Below are positions 1 to 8,097 of a stretch of 37,149 bases of DNA, piece by piece. The number at the start of each line of letters is the position of its first letter. The stretch's first letter is position 1. The DNA lies in assembly GCF_007665395.1 (NCBI RefSeq), contig NZ_VDND01000014.1, forward strand, positions 1 through 37,149, given 5' to 3'. Under the pieces are notes generated by a model that ran no database searches, had not been told where the DNA came from, and worked only from the letters and a program-made list of their open reading frames with translations. A program made the position numbers and the translations under genes. The DNA is from Pseudomonas oryzihabitans. GTDB taxonomy: Bacteria; Pseudomonadota; Gammaproteobacteria; Pseudomonadales; Pseudomonadaceae.

Positions 1-210
1 CCCGCGGGCCTTTTCCTCGGTCGAGAGGCTGGCCAGCTTGGTATAGGCACCGCGGATCTTGAAGGAGAACACCGGCTGCAGGTCTTCGCGCTTGAGCAGC
101 ACCTGGCAGCCCAGTCGCTCGGACAGCGCCCGCGCTGGTTGCAGGGGCGTTTCGATCGCCACGTCGTAGACGGGAGCGAGCAGGGTCTTCTTCACGTACT
201 GTTCGAGCAT
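1..210 (-). CDS. ilvA: Threonine ammonia-lyase (biosynthetic), N-terminal part
   Basis: Only the first 70 codons are inside the window; the gene runs leftward off the edge. The start ATG is the complement of 208-210 and the peptide opens MLEQYVKKTLLAPVYDVAIE. The family is PLP-dependent and deaminates threonine to 2-oxobutanoate, the first step of isoleucine synthesis. The stretch FSFKIRGAY contains the lysine that forms the Schiff base with PLP, and LLKREDLQPVFS is the typical text just before it. The gene is divergent from rpiA, with 127 bp between the two starts, an arrangement I remember from other pseudomonads. The C-terminal regulatory domain lies outside, so allosteric control cannot be judged. 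Confidence 0.93.
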   Translation of the reverse strand, partial: MLEQYVKKTLLAPVYDVAIETPLQPARALSERLGCQVLLKREDLQPVFSFKIRGAYTKLASLSTEEKARG

Positions 211-273
211 CGGCGGGGCAATCCGGTGGGTGCGGCGGGGGCGAAAAGTCTACTACGGGCACCCCAGGGTAGG

Positions 274-301
274 TTAGCCAGGCCGTCCGAGCGGCTATAA
301 T
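274..301 (+). promoter_or_regulatory. Candidate sigma-70 promoter of rpiA
   Basis: A perfect -10 hexamer TATAAT lies at 296-301. A weak -35 candidate, TTAGCC, lies at 274-279 with a 16-bp spacer. The rpiA start codon is 37 bp downstream of the -10. The -10 is convincing and the -35 is not. Confidence 0.55.
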
Positions 302-337
302 CGGCGACCCTCCACCCGTTTTTCTGCGGATATCCCC

Positions 338-1012
338 ATGAATCAGGACCAGCTCAAGCAGGCCGTCGCCCAGGCCGCGGTCGACCTCATCCTTCCCCAG
401 CTCTCCCGCGACAGCGTGGTCGGCGTGGGCACCGGCTCGACCGCCAACTTCTTCATCGACCTGCTGGCCAAGCACAAGCTGGAATTCGACGGCGCCGTGG
501 CCAGCTCCCAGGCCACCGCCGACCGGCTGAAGAGCCACGGCATCACCGTCTATGACCTCAACGGCGTGAGCGACCTGGAGTTCTACGTGGACGGCGCCGA
601 CGAGGCCGACGGCCACCTGAACCTGATCAAGGGCGGCGGCGCGGCCCTGACCCGCGAGAAGATCGTCGCCGCCGTGGCGCGCAAATTCATCTGCATCGCC
701 GACGCCAGCAAGCGCGTCGAGGTGCTCGGCGAATTCCCGCTGCCGGTGGAAGTCATCCCCATGGCCCGCAGCCACGTGGCCCGCGAGCTGGTGAAGCTGG
801 GCGGCGACCCGGAATACCGCGACGGCGTGGTGACCGACAATGGCAACGTCATCCTCGACGTGCACAACATGCACATCGTCGACCCGGTGGGCCTGGAAGC
901 CAGGATCAACAACATCGTTGGCGTGGTCGCCAACGGCCTCTTCGCCGCCCGCCCGGCGGACGTGCTGCTGCTGGGCACCGCCCAGGGCGTGGAGCGCCTA
1001 GCGCGCAGCTGA
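338..1012 (+). CDS. rpiA: Ribose-5-phosphate isomerase A
   Basis: This 224-residue cytoplasmic enzyme interconverts ribose 5-phosphate and ribulose 5-phosphate in the non-oxidative pentose phosphate pathway. The length is normal for RpiA. The phosphate-binding loop GVGTGSTANFF is at about residues 29-39. The catalytic region YVDGADE (Asp85, Asp88) and KGGGAALTREK (Lys98) matches the Escherichia coli Asp81/Asp84/Lys98 set. The segment FPLPVEVIPMARS is also typical. The ATG is the first in frame after the promoter. The gene is divergent from ilvA and convergent with serA, with a repeat-filled gap and a shared terminator between them. Nothing is broken or unusual. Confidence 0.97.
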   Translation: MNQDQLKQAVAQAAVDLILPQLSRDSVVGVGTGSTANFFIDLLAKHKLEFDGAVASSQATADRLKSHGITVYDLNGVSDLEFYVDGADEADGHLNLIKGGGAALTREKIVAAVARKFICIADASKRVEVLGEFPLPVEVIPMARSHVARELVKLGGDPEYRDGVVTDNGNVILDVHNMHIVDPVGLEARINNIVGVVANGLFAARPADVLLLGTAQGVERLARS

Positions 1013-1019
1013 GTCGTCC

Positions 1020-1187
1020 GTAGCGTGGAAAACCGCGCCAGCGTTTTCCACCGGGAGGTTCGTACGTGCTCGGTGGATAAGGCTGCGCCGTTATCCAGGC
1101 TACGCGGTGTTGGGCTTCGACGATGGAGCCGTCTCAGCCCAACCTACCAGGCTCCCGTAGGTTGGGTTGAGCACAGCGAAGTCCAAC
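1020..1187. repeat. Cluster of REP-like palindromes between rpiA and serA
   Basis: Two families recur across the window. Family A is a hairpin of the form GTAGCGTGGAAAAC..GTTTTCCAC, here at 1020-1051 and, in the opposite sense with GGATAA/TTATCC arms, at 1072-1103. Family B is GTAGGTTGGG..GCGAAG..CCAAC, here at 1157-1187, with an inverted degenerate partner at 1109-1147. They sit between convergent genes, a usual place for REP elements. Small reading frames through them are not credible genes. Confidence 0.75.
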
Positions 1188-1208
1188 GATCCCCCGCACT
1201 CAGTCCAC

Positions 1209-1247
1209 AAAAAAGCCCCGGTCAGGCGAACCCGACCGGGGCTTTTT
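1209..1247. terminator. Bidirectional intrinsic terminator between rpiA and serA
   Basis: A perfect 9-bp stem, GCCCCGGTC (1215-1223) with GACCGGGGC (1234-1242), has a 10-nt loop. It is preceded by six A and followed by five T, so it can work on both strands. It lies 22 bp past the serA stop and probably ends serA; rightward transcripts from rpiA may also end here. Confidence 0.88.
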
Positions 1248-1268
1248 CATGTCGCCTGGCGGCTTAGC

Positions 1269-2498
1269 TTAGAACAGCACGCGGCAGCGGATGGTGCCCT
1301 TGACGTTCTGCAGCTTCTCCTGGGCCAGGTCGGAGTACTCGGCGTCGACGTCGATCACCACGTAGCCGACCTTCTCGTCGGTCTGCAGGTACTGGCCGGA
1401 GATGTTGATGCCGCTCTCGGAGAAGACACGGTTGATCTCCGACAGCACGCCCGGCACGTTCTGGTGGATGTGCAGCAGGCGGTGCTTGCCCGGGTGCGAC
1501 GGCAGGGCCACTTCGGGGAAGTTGACCGAGGACACCGAGGTACCGTTGTCGCTGTACTTGATCAGCTTCTCGGCCACTTCCAGGCCGATGTTGGCCTGGG
1601 CCTCGGCGGTGGAACCACCGATGTGCGGGGTCAGGATGACGTTGTCCAGGCCACGCAGCGGCGAGACGAACTCGTCGTTGTTGGAGCGCGGCTCCACCGG
1701 GAAGACGTCGATGGCGGCGCCGATCAGGTGCTCGTCCTTGATGGCCGCGGCCAGGGCGTCGAGGTCGACCACGGTGCCGCGGGCGGCGTTGATCAGGATG
1801 CCGCCCTTCTTCATGGCGCGGATCTCGCGCTCACCGATCATCAGCTGGGTGGCGGGGGTTTCCGGCACGTGCAAGGTGACGATGTCGCTCATGCCGAGCA
1901 GCTCGGTCAGGGAACCGACCTGCTGGGCGTTGCCCAGGGGCAGCTTGGTGATGACGTCGTAGAAGAACACCTGCATGCCCAGGCCCTCGGCCAGGACCGA
2001 CAGCTGGGTGCCGATGGAGCCGTAGCCGATGATGCCCAGCTTCTTGCCGCGGATCTCGAAGGAGTTGGCCGCGCTCTTGATCCAGCCGCCGCGGTGGCAG
2101 GAGGCGTTCTTCGCCGGGATGCCGCGCAGCAGCAGGATGGCTTCGGCCAGCACCAGCTCGGCCACCGAACGGGTGTTGGAATAGGGGGCGTTGAACACGG
2201 CGATGCCGCGCTCGCGGGCCGCCTGCAGGTCGACCTGGTTGGTGCCGATGCAGAAGCAGCCGACGGCGACCAGCTTCTTGGCGCAGTCGAACACCTCTTC
2301 GGTGAGCTGGGTACGGGAGCGGATGCCGATGAAGTGGGCGTCGGCGATCTTCTCCTTGAGCTGGGCGTCGGGCAGGGAGCTGACGACGTACTCGATGTTG
2401 CTGTAACCCGCGGACTTCAGGATATCCACGGCGGACTGGTGGACGCCTTCCAGGAGAAGGAAGCGGATCTTGCTCTTGTCGAGGGAAGTCTTGCTCAT
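1269..2498 (-). CDS. serA: D-3-phosphoglycerate dehydrogenase
   Basis: SerA oxidises 3-phosphoglycerate with NAD+ to 3-phosphohydroxypyruvate, the committed step of serine synthesis. I place the start at MSKTSLDKSK, giving 409 residues, the length I recall for Pseudomonas SerA; the frame stays open 30 codons further upstream but that part looks like leader DNA. The Rossmann motif GYGSIG is at 158-163. The catalytic set Arg240, Glu269 and His292 (in PHIGGST) falls at the same numbers as in the E. coli enzyme. The C-terminal 75 residues are an ACT domain (about 335-409), which in this family binds serine for feedback inhibition. The gene is divergent from the next enzyme. Confidence 0.97.
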   Translation of the reverse strand: MSKTSLDKSKIRFLLLEGVHQSAVDILKSAGYSNIEYVVSSLPDAQLKEKIADAHFIGIRSRTQLTEEVFDCAKKLVAVGCFCIGTNQVDLQAARERGIAVFNAPYSNTRSVAELVLAEAILLLRGIPAKNASCHRGGWIKSAANSFEIRGKKLGIIGYGSIGTQLSVLAEGLGMQVFFYDVITKLPLGNAQQVGSLTELLGMSDIVTLHVPETPATQLMIGEREIRAMKKGGILINAARGTVVDLDALAAAIKDEHLIGAAIDVFPVEPRSNNDEFVSPLRGLDNVILTPHIGGSTAEAQANIGLEVAEKLIKYSDNGTSVSSVNFPEVALPSHPGKHRLLHIHQNVPGVLSEINRVFSESGINISGQYLQTDEKVGYVVIDVDAEYSDLAQEKLQNVKGTIRCRVLF

Positions 2499-2712
2499 CT
2501 GCGTTGAATCCAGAGTGTCCAGGGAGAAGGATGTCGCCGCGCTGCAGGCCAGGGCAGCCCGCGGCGAAAAGGGTGGCCATCTTAACATGCGTCGCCTGTT
2601 GCAGGTCCGATTGCGACCTGAAGCTTTCTCAGCGCGACCATGAGCGCCTTGCGACCAGCAACGCCCCGCGACGGCCGCTTTTGGTTAAGATCGCGGGCAG
2701 ACGCCACTCACC

Positions 2713-2717
2713 AGGAG
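2713..2717 (+). promoter_or_regulatory. Ribosome binding site deciding the FAH-family start
   Basis: AGGAG lies 6 bp before the ATG at 2724. It supports that start over an in-frame ATG at 2640 that would add 28 poorly coding residues. Confidence 0.7.
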
Positions 2718-2723
2718 CACAAG

Positions 2724-3389
2724 ATGGCCTACCAGCACCAGTACCTCGACGGCACCAAGATCCACTTCCCCCTGGGCAAGGTCGTCTGCATCGGCCGCAA
2801 CTATGCCGAGCACGCCAAGGAGTTGAACAACCCGGTTCCCACCGAACCCCTGCTGTTCATCAAGCCGGCCAGTTGCGTAATGCCGGTGGCGGAGGGTTTC
2901 CCCATCCCCACCGATCAGGGTTCGGTGCACTACGAGGCCGAGATCGCCGTGCTGATCGGCAAGCCGCTGTCGAAGAAGCCCTCCGCCGAGGAAGTACGAG
3001 AGGCCATCTCCGGCTTCGCCCCGTCCCTCGACCTGACCCTGAGAGACGTACAGAGCCGGCTCAAGGAAAAGGGCTATCCCTGGGAAATCGCCAAGAGCTT
3101 CGACGGCGCCTGCGTGCTCGCGCCCTTCGTGCCGGGCGATACCTTTGCCGACCTGGCCGACATCCCGGTGCGCCTGACCATCAACGGCGAGGTCCGCCAG
3201 GACGGCAACAGCCGAGACATGCTCAACCCCATCCTGCCGCTGATCCAGACCATCGCCGGGCACTTCTCCCTGCAACCGGGCGACGTCATCCTCACCGGTA
3301 CGCCGGTCGGTGTCGGACCGCTCAACGTGGGCGATGACCTGGTGCTGGAGCTGCCCGACGTTAGCCGCTTCGAAACCCGCGTGCTATAA
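2724..3389 (+). CDS. Fumarylacetoacetate hydrolase-family protein (acylpyruvase-like)
   Basis: This 221-residue single-domain member of the FAH superfamily resembles YcgM/FAHD1. Such enzymes hydrolyse acylpyruvates or decarboxylate oxaloacetate with Mg2+ or Mn2+; the substrate here is not determined by sequence. The metal-binding pattern is present: HYEAEIAV gives Glu71 and Glu73, and SLDLTLRDVQ gives Asp103. The C-terminal signature PGDVILTGTPVGVGPL is intact. The length suits the short bacterial group rather than true tyrosine-pathway FAH (about 420 residues). The gene is divergent from serA. In other pseudomonads I recall this gene near serA with an FAD-linked oxidase in between; no oxidase gene is present here. 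The next gene starts 89 bp downstream on the same strand. Confidence 0.88.
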   Translation: MAYQHQYLDGTKIHFPLGKVVCIGRNYAEHAKELNNPVPTEPLLFIKPASCVMPVAEGFPIPTDQGSVHYEAEIAVLIGKPLSKKPSAEEVREAISGFAPSLDLTLRDVQSRLKEKGYPWEIAKSFDGACVLAPFVPGDTFADLADIPVRLTINGEVRQDGNSRDMLNPILPLIQTIAGHFSLQPGDVILTGTPVGVGPLNVGDDLVLELPDVSRFETRVL

Positions 3390-3478
3390 ACCCGGCTCCC
3401 CACTGTCGCTTGGCAGGTGCCAGGCGACGGTGCGTCTGGTCCGCTGCGACGCCCTGACAAGAAGCCGTCCGAGCCAGC

Positions 3479-4384
3479 ATGTCCAGACTCCCCCGCCTCC
3501 TCCTGCTCCGCCTGCTTCCCGCCTTCGTCCTGCTGGTGCTGGTCGTCCTCAGCATTCTCTGGCACTGGAACGACCGGGCGCTGCTCTGGTGGCAGGAATC
3601 GCGCACCCCGGCGGCGGTACGCGCCCAGTCCGTCTGGCTGCCGGACTACCAGGCGGTGATCCAGGGCAAGGCCCTGCCGGGCCTGGCCGAGGCCGAGACC
3701 TCCGACCTCACCTACGATCCGCGTACCCGCACCCTCTTCACCGTCACCGGCAGTACCCCCTACCTGGTGCAGCTGAGCCTGACCGGCGACATCCTCAGGC
3801 GCATCCCGATCCGCAACGTGTCCAACCTCGAGGGCGTGACTGCCTTGGAAGACGGTCGCCTGGCCATCGTCGACGAACGCCAGCGGCGGCTGTCGCTGTT
3901 CAGGCTGGCGGATGACGCCCAGGAATTGGATGCCGCTACCTTCGAACACCATGACCTGGGCTTTCCCGACGCCGGCAACAAGGGCTTCGAGGGCATCGCC
4001 TGGGATCCCGCGCGGAAGCGGCTGATCCTCAGCAAGGAACGCGACCCGGCCGCCCTCTTCACCCTGGCCAGCGACGGCCACGGCATCAGCGGCCAGCTCG
4101 AACCCTTCCCGGCCAAGCAACTGGTGATCGACTATTCCGCGGTGGCGGTCGATCCGCGCACCGGTCACCTGCTGGCCCTCTCCGACCAGTCCCACACCCT
4201 GGTGGAACTGACCGCCGATGGCCAGCCGGTCAGCTTCATCAGCCTCAGGCGCGGCCTGCATGGCCTGGAGGCGACCATGGAACAGCCGGAAGGGGTGGCC
4301 CTCGACGAGGCCGGCACGCTCTACATGATCGGTGAACCCAATCTCTTCCACGTGTTTCGCAAGGTGTCCAAGCCGGCGCAATGA
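3479..4384 (+). CDS. SdiA-regulated-family membrane-anchored beta-propeller protein (copy 1)
   Basis: This 301-residue protein has an N-terminal hydrophobic segment at about residues 4-26, followed by WHWNDRALLWW. It is probably a signal anchor with the rest in the periplasm. The body is made of repeated blades such as DLTYDPRTRTLFTVTG, LEGVTALEDGRLAIVDE, GFEGIAWDPARKRLILSKE and HLLALSDQSHTLVEL. These resemble the SdiA-regulated domain family (YjiK type), whose biochemical role is unknown; an esterase- or sugar-lactonase-like propeller is one possibility. No good ribosome binding site is visible. A paralogue follows 70 bp downstream, and the pair looks like an old tandem duplication. Confidence 0.8.
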   Translation: MSRLPRLLLLRLLPAFVLLVLVVLSILWHWNDRALLWWQESRTPAAVRAQSVWLPDYQAVIQGKALPGLAEAETSDLTYDPRTRTLFTVTGSTPYLVQLSLTGDILRRIPIRNVSNLEGVTALEDGRLAIVDERQRRLSLFRLADDAQELDAATFEHHDLGFPDAGNKGFEGIAWDPARKRLILSKERDPAALFTLASDGHGISGQLEPFPAKQLVIDYSAVAVDPRTGHLLALSDQSHTLVELTADGQPVSFISLRRGLHGLEATMEQPEGVALDEAGTLYMIGEPNLFHVFRKVSKPAQ

Positions 4385-4454
4385 GCGGCTATTCAGCTTG
4401 AATTCAGGGTAGCCCCCTTAGGCTGCGCGGCATTCCTGTCAAAGGATCCTGACG

Positions 4455-5378
4455 ATGCTTCCGCTGCTTCCCCTCCGCCTTATCGGTGCCCTGCTGGGTA
4501 CTGCCCTGCTGCTGGCCCTGACGCTGGTGGCCCAGCAGCACCGCCTGTTCGAGCGACTCTGGTTCAACGTCCAGAGCCAGCTGCACGCCGAGACCCGCCA
4601 GGCCCATTCACTGTGGCTGCCGGCTTACCGGGTCACCGTCGAGGCGCGGCCCATCGGCGAGGGCATCACCGATGTCTCGGCGCTGAGCTTCGATCCGGAT
4701 CGCCGCACCCTGGTCAGCGTCACCAACAAGCCGGCGCGCTTTCTCGAACTGGACCTCGACGGCAAGCTGCTGCGCCAGATCGATCTCAAGGGCTTCAGCG
4801 ATCCCGAAGCCATCGAGTACATCTCGCCCGGCGTCTACATGATCAGCGAGGAACGGCGCCAACGCCTGGTGCGCGTCCGCATCGGCGCCGACACCCGCGA
4901 GGTCGACATCGACGACCGCAGTGTCAGCCACCCCTTCAGCCTCAGCGACGTGGAAGGCGACAACCGCGGCAACGAGGGCCTGGCCTACGACGCCGCCCGC
5001 CAGCGCTTCTTCGTCGCCAAGGAGAGCGATCCGGTGCGCATCTACGAGATCGACGGCCTCGGCAGCGAGGCCTTCGAAGGCCTGCAGGCGCTGTCGCTGC
5101 GAACCGATCCGCAGCGCGATCGCCGACTGTTCGTGCGCGACCTCTCCAGCCTGCAATTTGATCCCGGCACCGGCCACCTGCTGGCCCTCTCCGACCAGTC
5201 GCGGCTGGTGCTGGAGCTGGGCGACGACGGCCAGCCGCTCAGCTCGCTATCGCTGCTCCGCGGCCAGCACGGCCTCAGCCGCAGCGTGCCCCAGGCCGAA
5301 GGCCTGGCCATGGACGACCAGGGCCGCCTGTACGTGGTCAGCGAGCCGAATCTGTTCTATCGCTTCGAGAAGCCGTGA
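4455..5378 (+). CDS. SdiA-regulated-family membrane-anchored beta-propeller protein (copy 2)
   Basis: This 307-residue paralogue of the preceding gene has the same architecture: one N-terminal hydrophobic anchor (about residues 3-25), a short linker with HSLWLPAYRV, then propeller blades. Matching blocks include LSFDPDRRTLVSVTN, NEGLAYDAARQRFFVAKE, HLLALSDQSRLVLEL and LYVVSEPNLFYRFEK, which pair with SVWLPDYQAV, GFEGIAWDPARKRLILSKE, HLLALSDQSHTLVEL and LYMIGEPNLFHVFRK in copy 1. The ATG has an AAAGGA at 4441-4446, 8 bp upstream. Function is unknown. It may be cotranscribed with copy 1. No catalytic residue set is recognisable to me. Confidence 0.8.
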   Translation: MLPLLPLRLIGALLGTALLLALTLVAQQHRLFERLWFNVQSQLHAETRQAHSLWLPAYRVTVEARPIGEGITDVSALSFDPDRRTLVSVTNKPARFLELDLDGKLLRQIDLKGFSDPEAIEYISPGVYMISEERRQRLVRVRIGADTREVDIDDRSVSHPFSLSDVEGDNRGNEGLAYDAARQRFFVAKESDPVRIYEIDGLGSEAFEGLQALSLRTDPQRDRRLFVRDLSSLQFDPGTGHLLALSDQSRLVLELGDDGQPLSSLSLLRGQHGLSRSVPQAEGLAMDDQGRLYVVSEPNLFYRFEKP

Positions 5379-5422
5379 CGTAGATGCTCACTGGCCGCCA
5401 ATTGGAGCCAAAAGTCTGCTCG

Positions 5423-5702
5423 GACAGCCCCCTCTCCCTTGGAGGGTGGAGTGAGGGCACGCCTGGCACGAATGCCATGGCGCTACGCCTGCCCTGTAGG
5501 TTGGGTTGAGCGATAGCGAAGCTCAACCAGCTTGGACCTGAGCGGCTTTACCCTCACCCCAACCCTCTCCCGAAGGGAGAGGGAGTGGTCCGCCGCAAGC
5601 GAAGAGGATGGCGACAGCCGACCGCAACCCTGCCTGGGTCACTAGAGACGAACTCCCGCTCGGATAGCCCCCTCTCCCCTCGGGAGAGGGTTGGGGTGAG
5701 GG
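5423..5702. repeat. Intergenic repeat cluster (343-bp gene-free stretch)
   Basis: The space 5379-5721 holds no gene. It carries three copies of a family-C palindrome built on CCCTCTCCC..GGGAGAGGG(TTGGGGTGAGGG): about 5423-5460 (degenerate), 5552-5590 and 5669-5702. The second and third are in opposite orientation. A family-B element, GTAGGTTGGGTTGAGC..GCGAAG, lies at 5497-5528. Both neighbouring genes end into this stretch, so the hairpins may act as weak terminators or mRNA stabilisers. Confidence 0.75.
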
Positions 5703-5721
5703 GAGATCAGAGCCGCCCGCC

Positions 5722-6246
5722 CTACTCCCCCTGCTCGAACAACTCCTCCAGATAGCGCCGCGCATTGGCCACATAGACCTGGGCATTGGCCGCCAGCTGC
5801 GCCTGCTGGGCCTCGCTGAGGGTGCGCACCACCTTGGCCGGTGCGCCGAGGACCAGGGAGCCGTCGGGGATCACGGTATTCTCGGTAACCAGCGCATTGG
5901 CGCCCACCAGGCAGTGGCGGCCGATGCGCGCGCCATTGAGCACCACGGCGTGGATGCCGATCAGGCTGCCGTCGCCGATTTCGCAGCCGTGCAGCATCGC
6001 CTGGTGGCCGACGGTCACGCCGCGCCCCAGGGTGAGGGGCGAACCGGGGTCGGTGTGCAGCACGGCGCCGTCCTGCACGTTGCTGTCCGGGCCGATGTGG
6101 ATCAGTTCGTTGTCGCCGCGCAGCACCGCGCCGAACCAGACGCTGGCGCCCTCGTCCAGGCGGACCTTGCCGATCACCGCGGCGGTGGGCGCGACCCAAC
6201 TCTGGGGATGGGCCTCGACACGCTGTTCTCCCAGGCGGTATTTCAT
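5722..6246 (-). CDS. Gamma-class carbonic anhydrase-like hexapeptide-repeat protein
   Basis: This 174-residue left-handed beta-helix protein belongs to the YrdA/PaaY/gamma-carbonic-anhydrase group. The three zinc-ligand histidines expected for the family are present: His64 in VLHTDPG, and His81 and His86 in GHQAMLHGC. Hexapeptide repeats run from about residue 18 to 140, followed by a C-terminal helix (SEAQQAQLAANAQVY). Family members form trimers; some hydrate CO2, while others such as PaaY hydrolyse CoA thioesters, so the activity is open. I chose the start MKYRLGEQ (6246) because it matches the family N-terminus and has GAGGA upstream; the longer open frame to 6450 crosses the divergent promoter region. 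It is divergent from the anion permease. Confidence 0.9.
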   Translation of the reverse strand: MKYRLGEQRVEAHPQSWVAPTAAVIGKVRLDEGASVWFGAVLRGDNELIHIGPDSNVQDGAVLHTDPGSPLTLGRGVTVGHQAMLHGCEIGDGSLIGIHAVVLNGARIGRHCLVGANALVTENTVIPDGSLVLGAPAKVVRTLSEAQQAQLAANAQVYVANARRYLEELFEQGE

Positions 6247-6351
6247 GGTGCTCGTCCTCGTGTTGTTGTCGTTGGCGGAACCCCTGATTGTTCGCCGAGC
6301 CGGGCGCCGGGTGCAATCGGAGACGACGAGAGCACGCGCGTTGTTGCAAGT

Positions 6352-6373
6352 CATTCTCGATAGCGAAAGAATG
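6352..6373. promoter_or_regulatory. Inverted repeat in the carbonic anhydrase/permease divergent region
   Basis: CATTCT (6352-6357) and AGAATG (6368-6373) form a 6-bp dyad with a 10-bp spacer. Outer GCAA and TTGC extend it imperfectly. It lies 106 bp before the carbonic anhydrase start and 213 bp before the permease start. It could be an operator for either gene. No known regulator motif is recognised. Confidence 0.3.
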
Positions 6374-6585
6374 TTGCGGGAACCTAAGGCAGCCAGGCTG
6401 CGACGAATGACCACGGCGAGGGCGCTGGGAAAGGCGCCCGGCCTTTGCAAAGCTTGCTGCCGCTGACGGCGCCAATGCAGGGAGAGCGACGCGCGAGGCC
6501 ACGCCCGACCTGGGCCCTACGCCAGCCGTCATTCGTTCCCGGCCACGGCCGGCTGCCCCAGACCACCGGAATCTGCGAGAGCCCG

Positions 6586-8037
6586 ATGCGTAACACCTGG
6601 AAATTCCTGCTACCCCTCGCCGTCACCGGCCTGCTGGCCCTGCTGCCCGCCCCGGACGGCCTGCCCGCCCATGCCTGGCTGTACTTCGCCCTGTTCGCCG
6701 GGGTGGTGGTGGGCCTGATCCTCGAACCCCTGCCCGGCGCGGTGATCGGCCTGATCGGCGTGGCCCTCGCGGCGCTGCTGGCACCCTGGGTGCTGTTCAG
6801 TCCGGCGCAACTGGCCACGCCTGGCTTCCGGGCGCCCCAGGAGGCGCTGAAATGGGGGCTGGCGGGGTTTTCCAACAATACCGTCTGGCTGATCTTCAGC
6901 GCCTTCATGTTCGCCCTGGGCTACGAGAAGACCGGTCTTGGCCGGCGCATCGCCCTGCTGCTGGTCAAGGCCATGGGCCGCCGGACCCTGACCCTGGGCT
7001 ACGCGGTGATGCTGGCGGACCTGGCCCTGGCGCCCTTCACCCCGTCCAACACCGCGCGCAGCGGCGGCACCGTCTACCCGGTGATCCGCAACCTGCCGCT
7101 GCTCTACGACTCCAAGCCCAACGACCCGAGTGCCCGGCGCATCGGCTCCTACCTGATGTGGGTGGCGATTTCCTCCACCTGCGTGACCAGCACCCTCTTC
7201 CTCACCGCCCTGGCGCCCAACCTGCTGGCCGCCGCCCTGATCGAGAAGACCGCCCAGGTGCACATCAGCTGGGGCCAATGGTTCATCGCCGCCGCGCCCA
7301 TGGGCATCCTGCTGCTCGCGCTGCTGCCGCTGCTGGCCTACTGGCTGTATCCGCCAGAGATCAAGCGCAACGACCAGGTGCCGCTGTGGGCGGCTAAGGA
7401 ACTGGCCGAACTCGGTCCGCTGACGCGCAACGAGAAGCTGCTGCTGGCTCTGGTGATCGGCGCCCTGGCGCTGTGGATCTTCGGCGCCGCCTGGGCCGAT
7501 CCGGCGCTGGTAGGCATCCTGGTGATCGTGCTGATGCTCCTGCTGCGCGTCATCACCTGGGACGACGCCCTGGGCAACAAGGCCGCCTGGAACACCTTCG
7601 CCTGGTTCGCTACCCTGGTGGCCCTGGCCGACGGCCTGACCCGGGTCGGCTTCGTCGCCTGGTTCGGCCAGTGGGTCGCCGGCCACCTGGGCGGCTTTCA
7701 CGCCGGCACCGCCATGGTGGTGCTGGTGGTGGTCTTCTATCTCGCCCACTACCTGTTCGCCAGCTCCACCGCCCATACCACCGCACTGCTGCCGGTGATG
7801 CTGGCCGCCGGCATGGGCATCCCCGGCATTGACCTGCCGGTGTTCGCCCTGCTGCTGGGCACCTCCCTGGGGCTGATGGGCATCATCACCCCCTACGGCA
7901 CCGGGCCGAGTCCGGTGTACTACGGCAGCGGCTACCTGCCCAGCGCCGACTACTGGCGGCTGGGGACGATCTTCGGAGCGCTGTTCCTGCTGGTGCTGCT
8001 GGGGATTGGGGTGCCGTGGATCATGATGGTGGCGTAA
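6586..8037 (+). CDS. DASS-family anion (di/tricarboxylate) permease
   Basis: This 483-residue polytopic inner-membrane protein has about 12 hydrophobic segments. It belongs to the divalent anion:Na+ symporter family, nearest to the CitT/plant 2-oxoglutarate-malate translocator branch. Supporting blocks are FSNNTVWLIFSAFMFALGYEKTGLG, where the first hairpin carries the SNT-like motif, LAPFTPSNTARSGGTVYPVI, and the second half ASSTAHTTALLPVM with GIITPYGTGPSPVYYGSGY. The substrate is probably a C4/C5 dicarboxylate, citrate or tartrate-like anion; the sequence does not say which. I start at MRNTWKFLLPL because the upstream in-frame residues are hydrophilic and unlike a transporter N-terminus; GAGAG lies just upstream. 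It is divergent from the carbonic anhydrase-like gene. No hairpin terminator follows. Confidence 0.9.
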   Translation: MRNTWKFLLPLAVTGLLALLPAPDGLPAHAWLYFALFAGVVVGLILEPLPGAVIGLIGVALAALLAPWVLFSPAQLATPGFRAPQEALKWGLAGFSNNTVWLIFSAFMFALGYEKTGLGRRIALLLVKAMGRRTLTLGYAVMLADLALAPFTPSNTARSGGTVYPVIRNLPLLYDSKPNDPSARRIGSYLMWVAISSTCVTSTLFLTALAPNLLAAALIEKTAQVHISWGQWFIAAAPMGILLLALLPLLAYWLYPPEIKRNDQVPLWAAKELAELGPLTRNEKLLLALVIGALALWIFGAAWADPALVGILVIVLMLLLRVITWDDALGNKAAWNTFAWFATLVALADGLTRVGFVAWFGQWVAGHLGGFHAGTAMVVLVVVFYLAHYLFASSTAHTTALLPVMLAAGMGIPGIDLPVFALLLGTSLGLMGIITPYGTGPSPVYYGSGYLPSADYWRLGTIFGALFLLVLLGIGVPWIMMVA

Positions 8038-8097
8038 GGGGGCAGGTTGGGCTTTAAGTGCCCAATGCCCGGGCTGTGGTGACCCTGGCGGATCGGC

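Noticed and set aside
1167..2507. Open frame of 446 codons opposite serA
   Set aside because: Antisense to an intact SerA with all catalytic residues; no protein-like features.
4404..4607. Small leftward gene between the two propeller genes
   Set aside because: It lies mostly antisense to the start of the second propeller gene and has no ribosome binding site or protein character.
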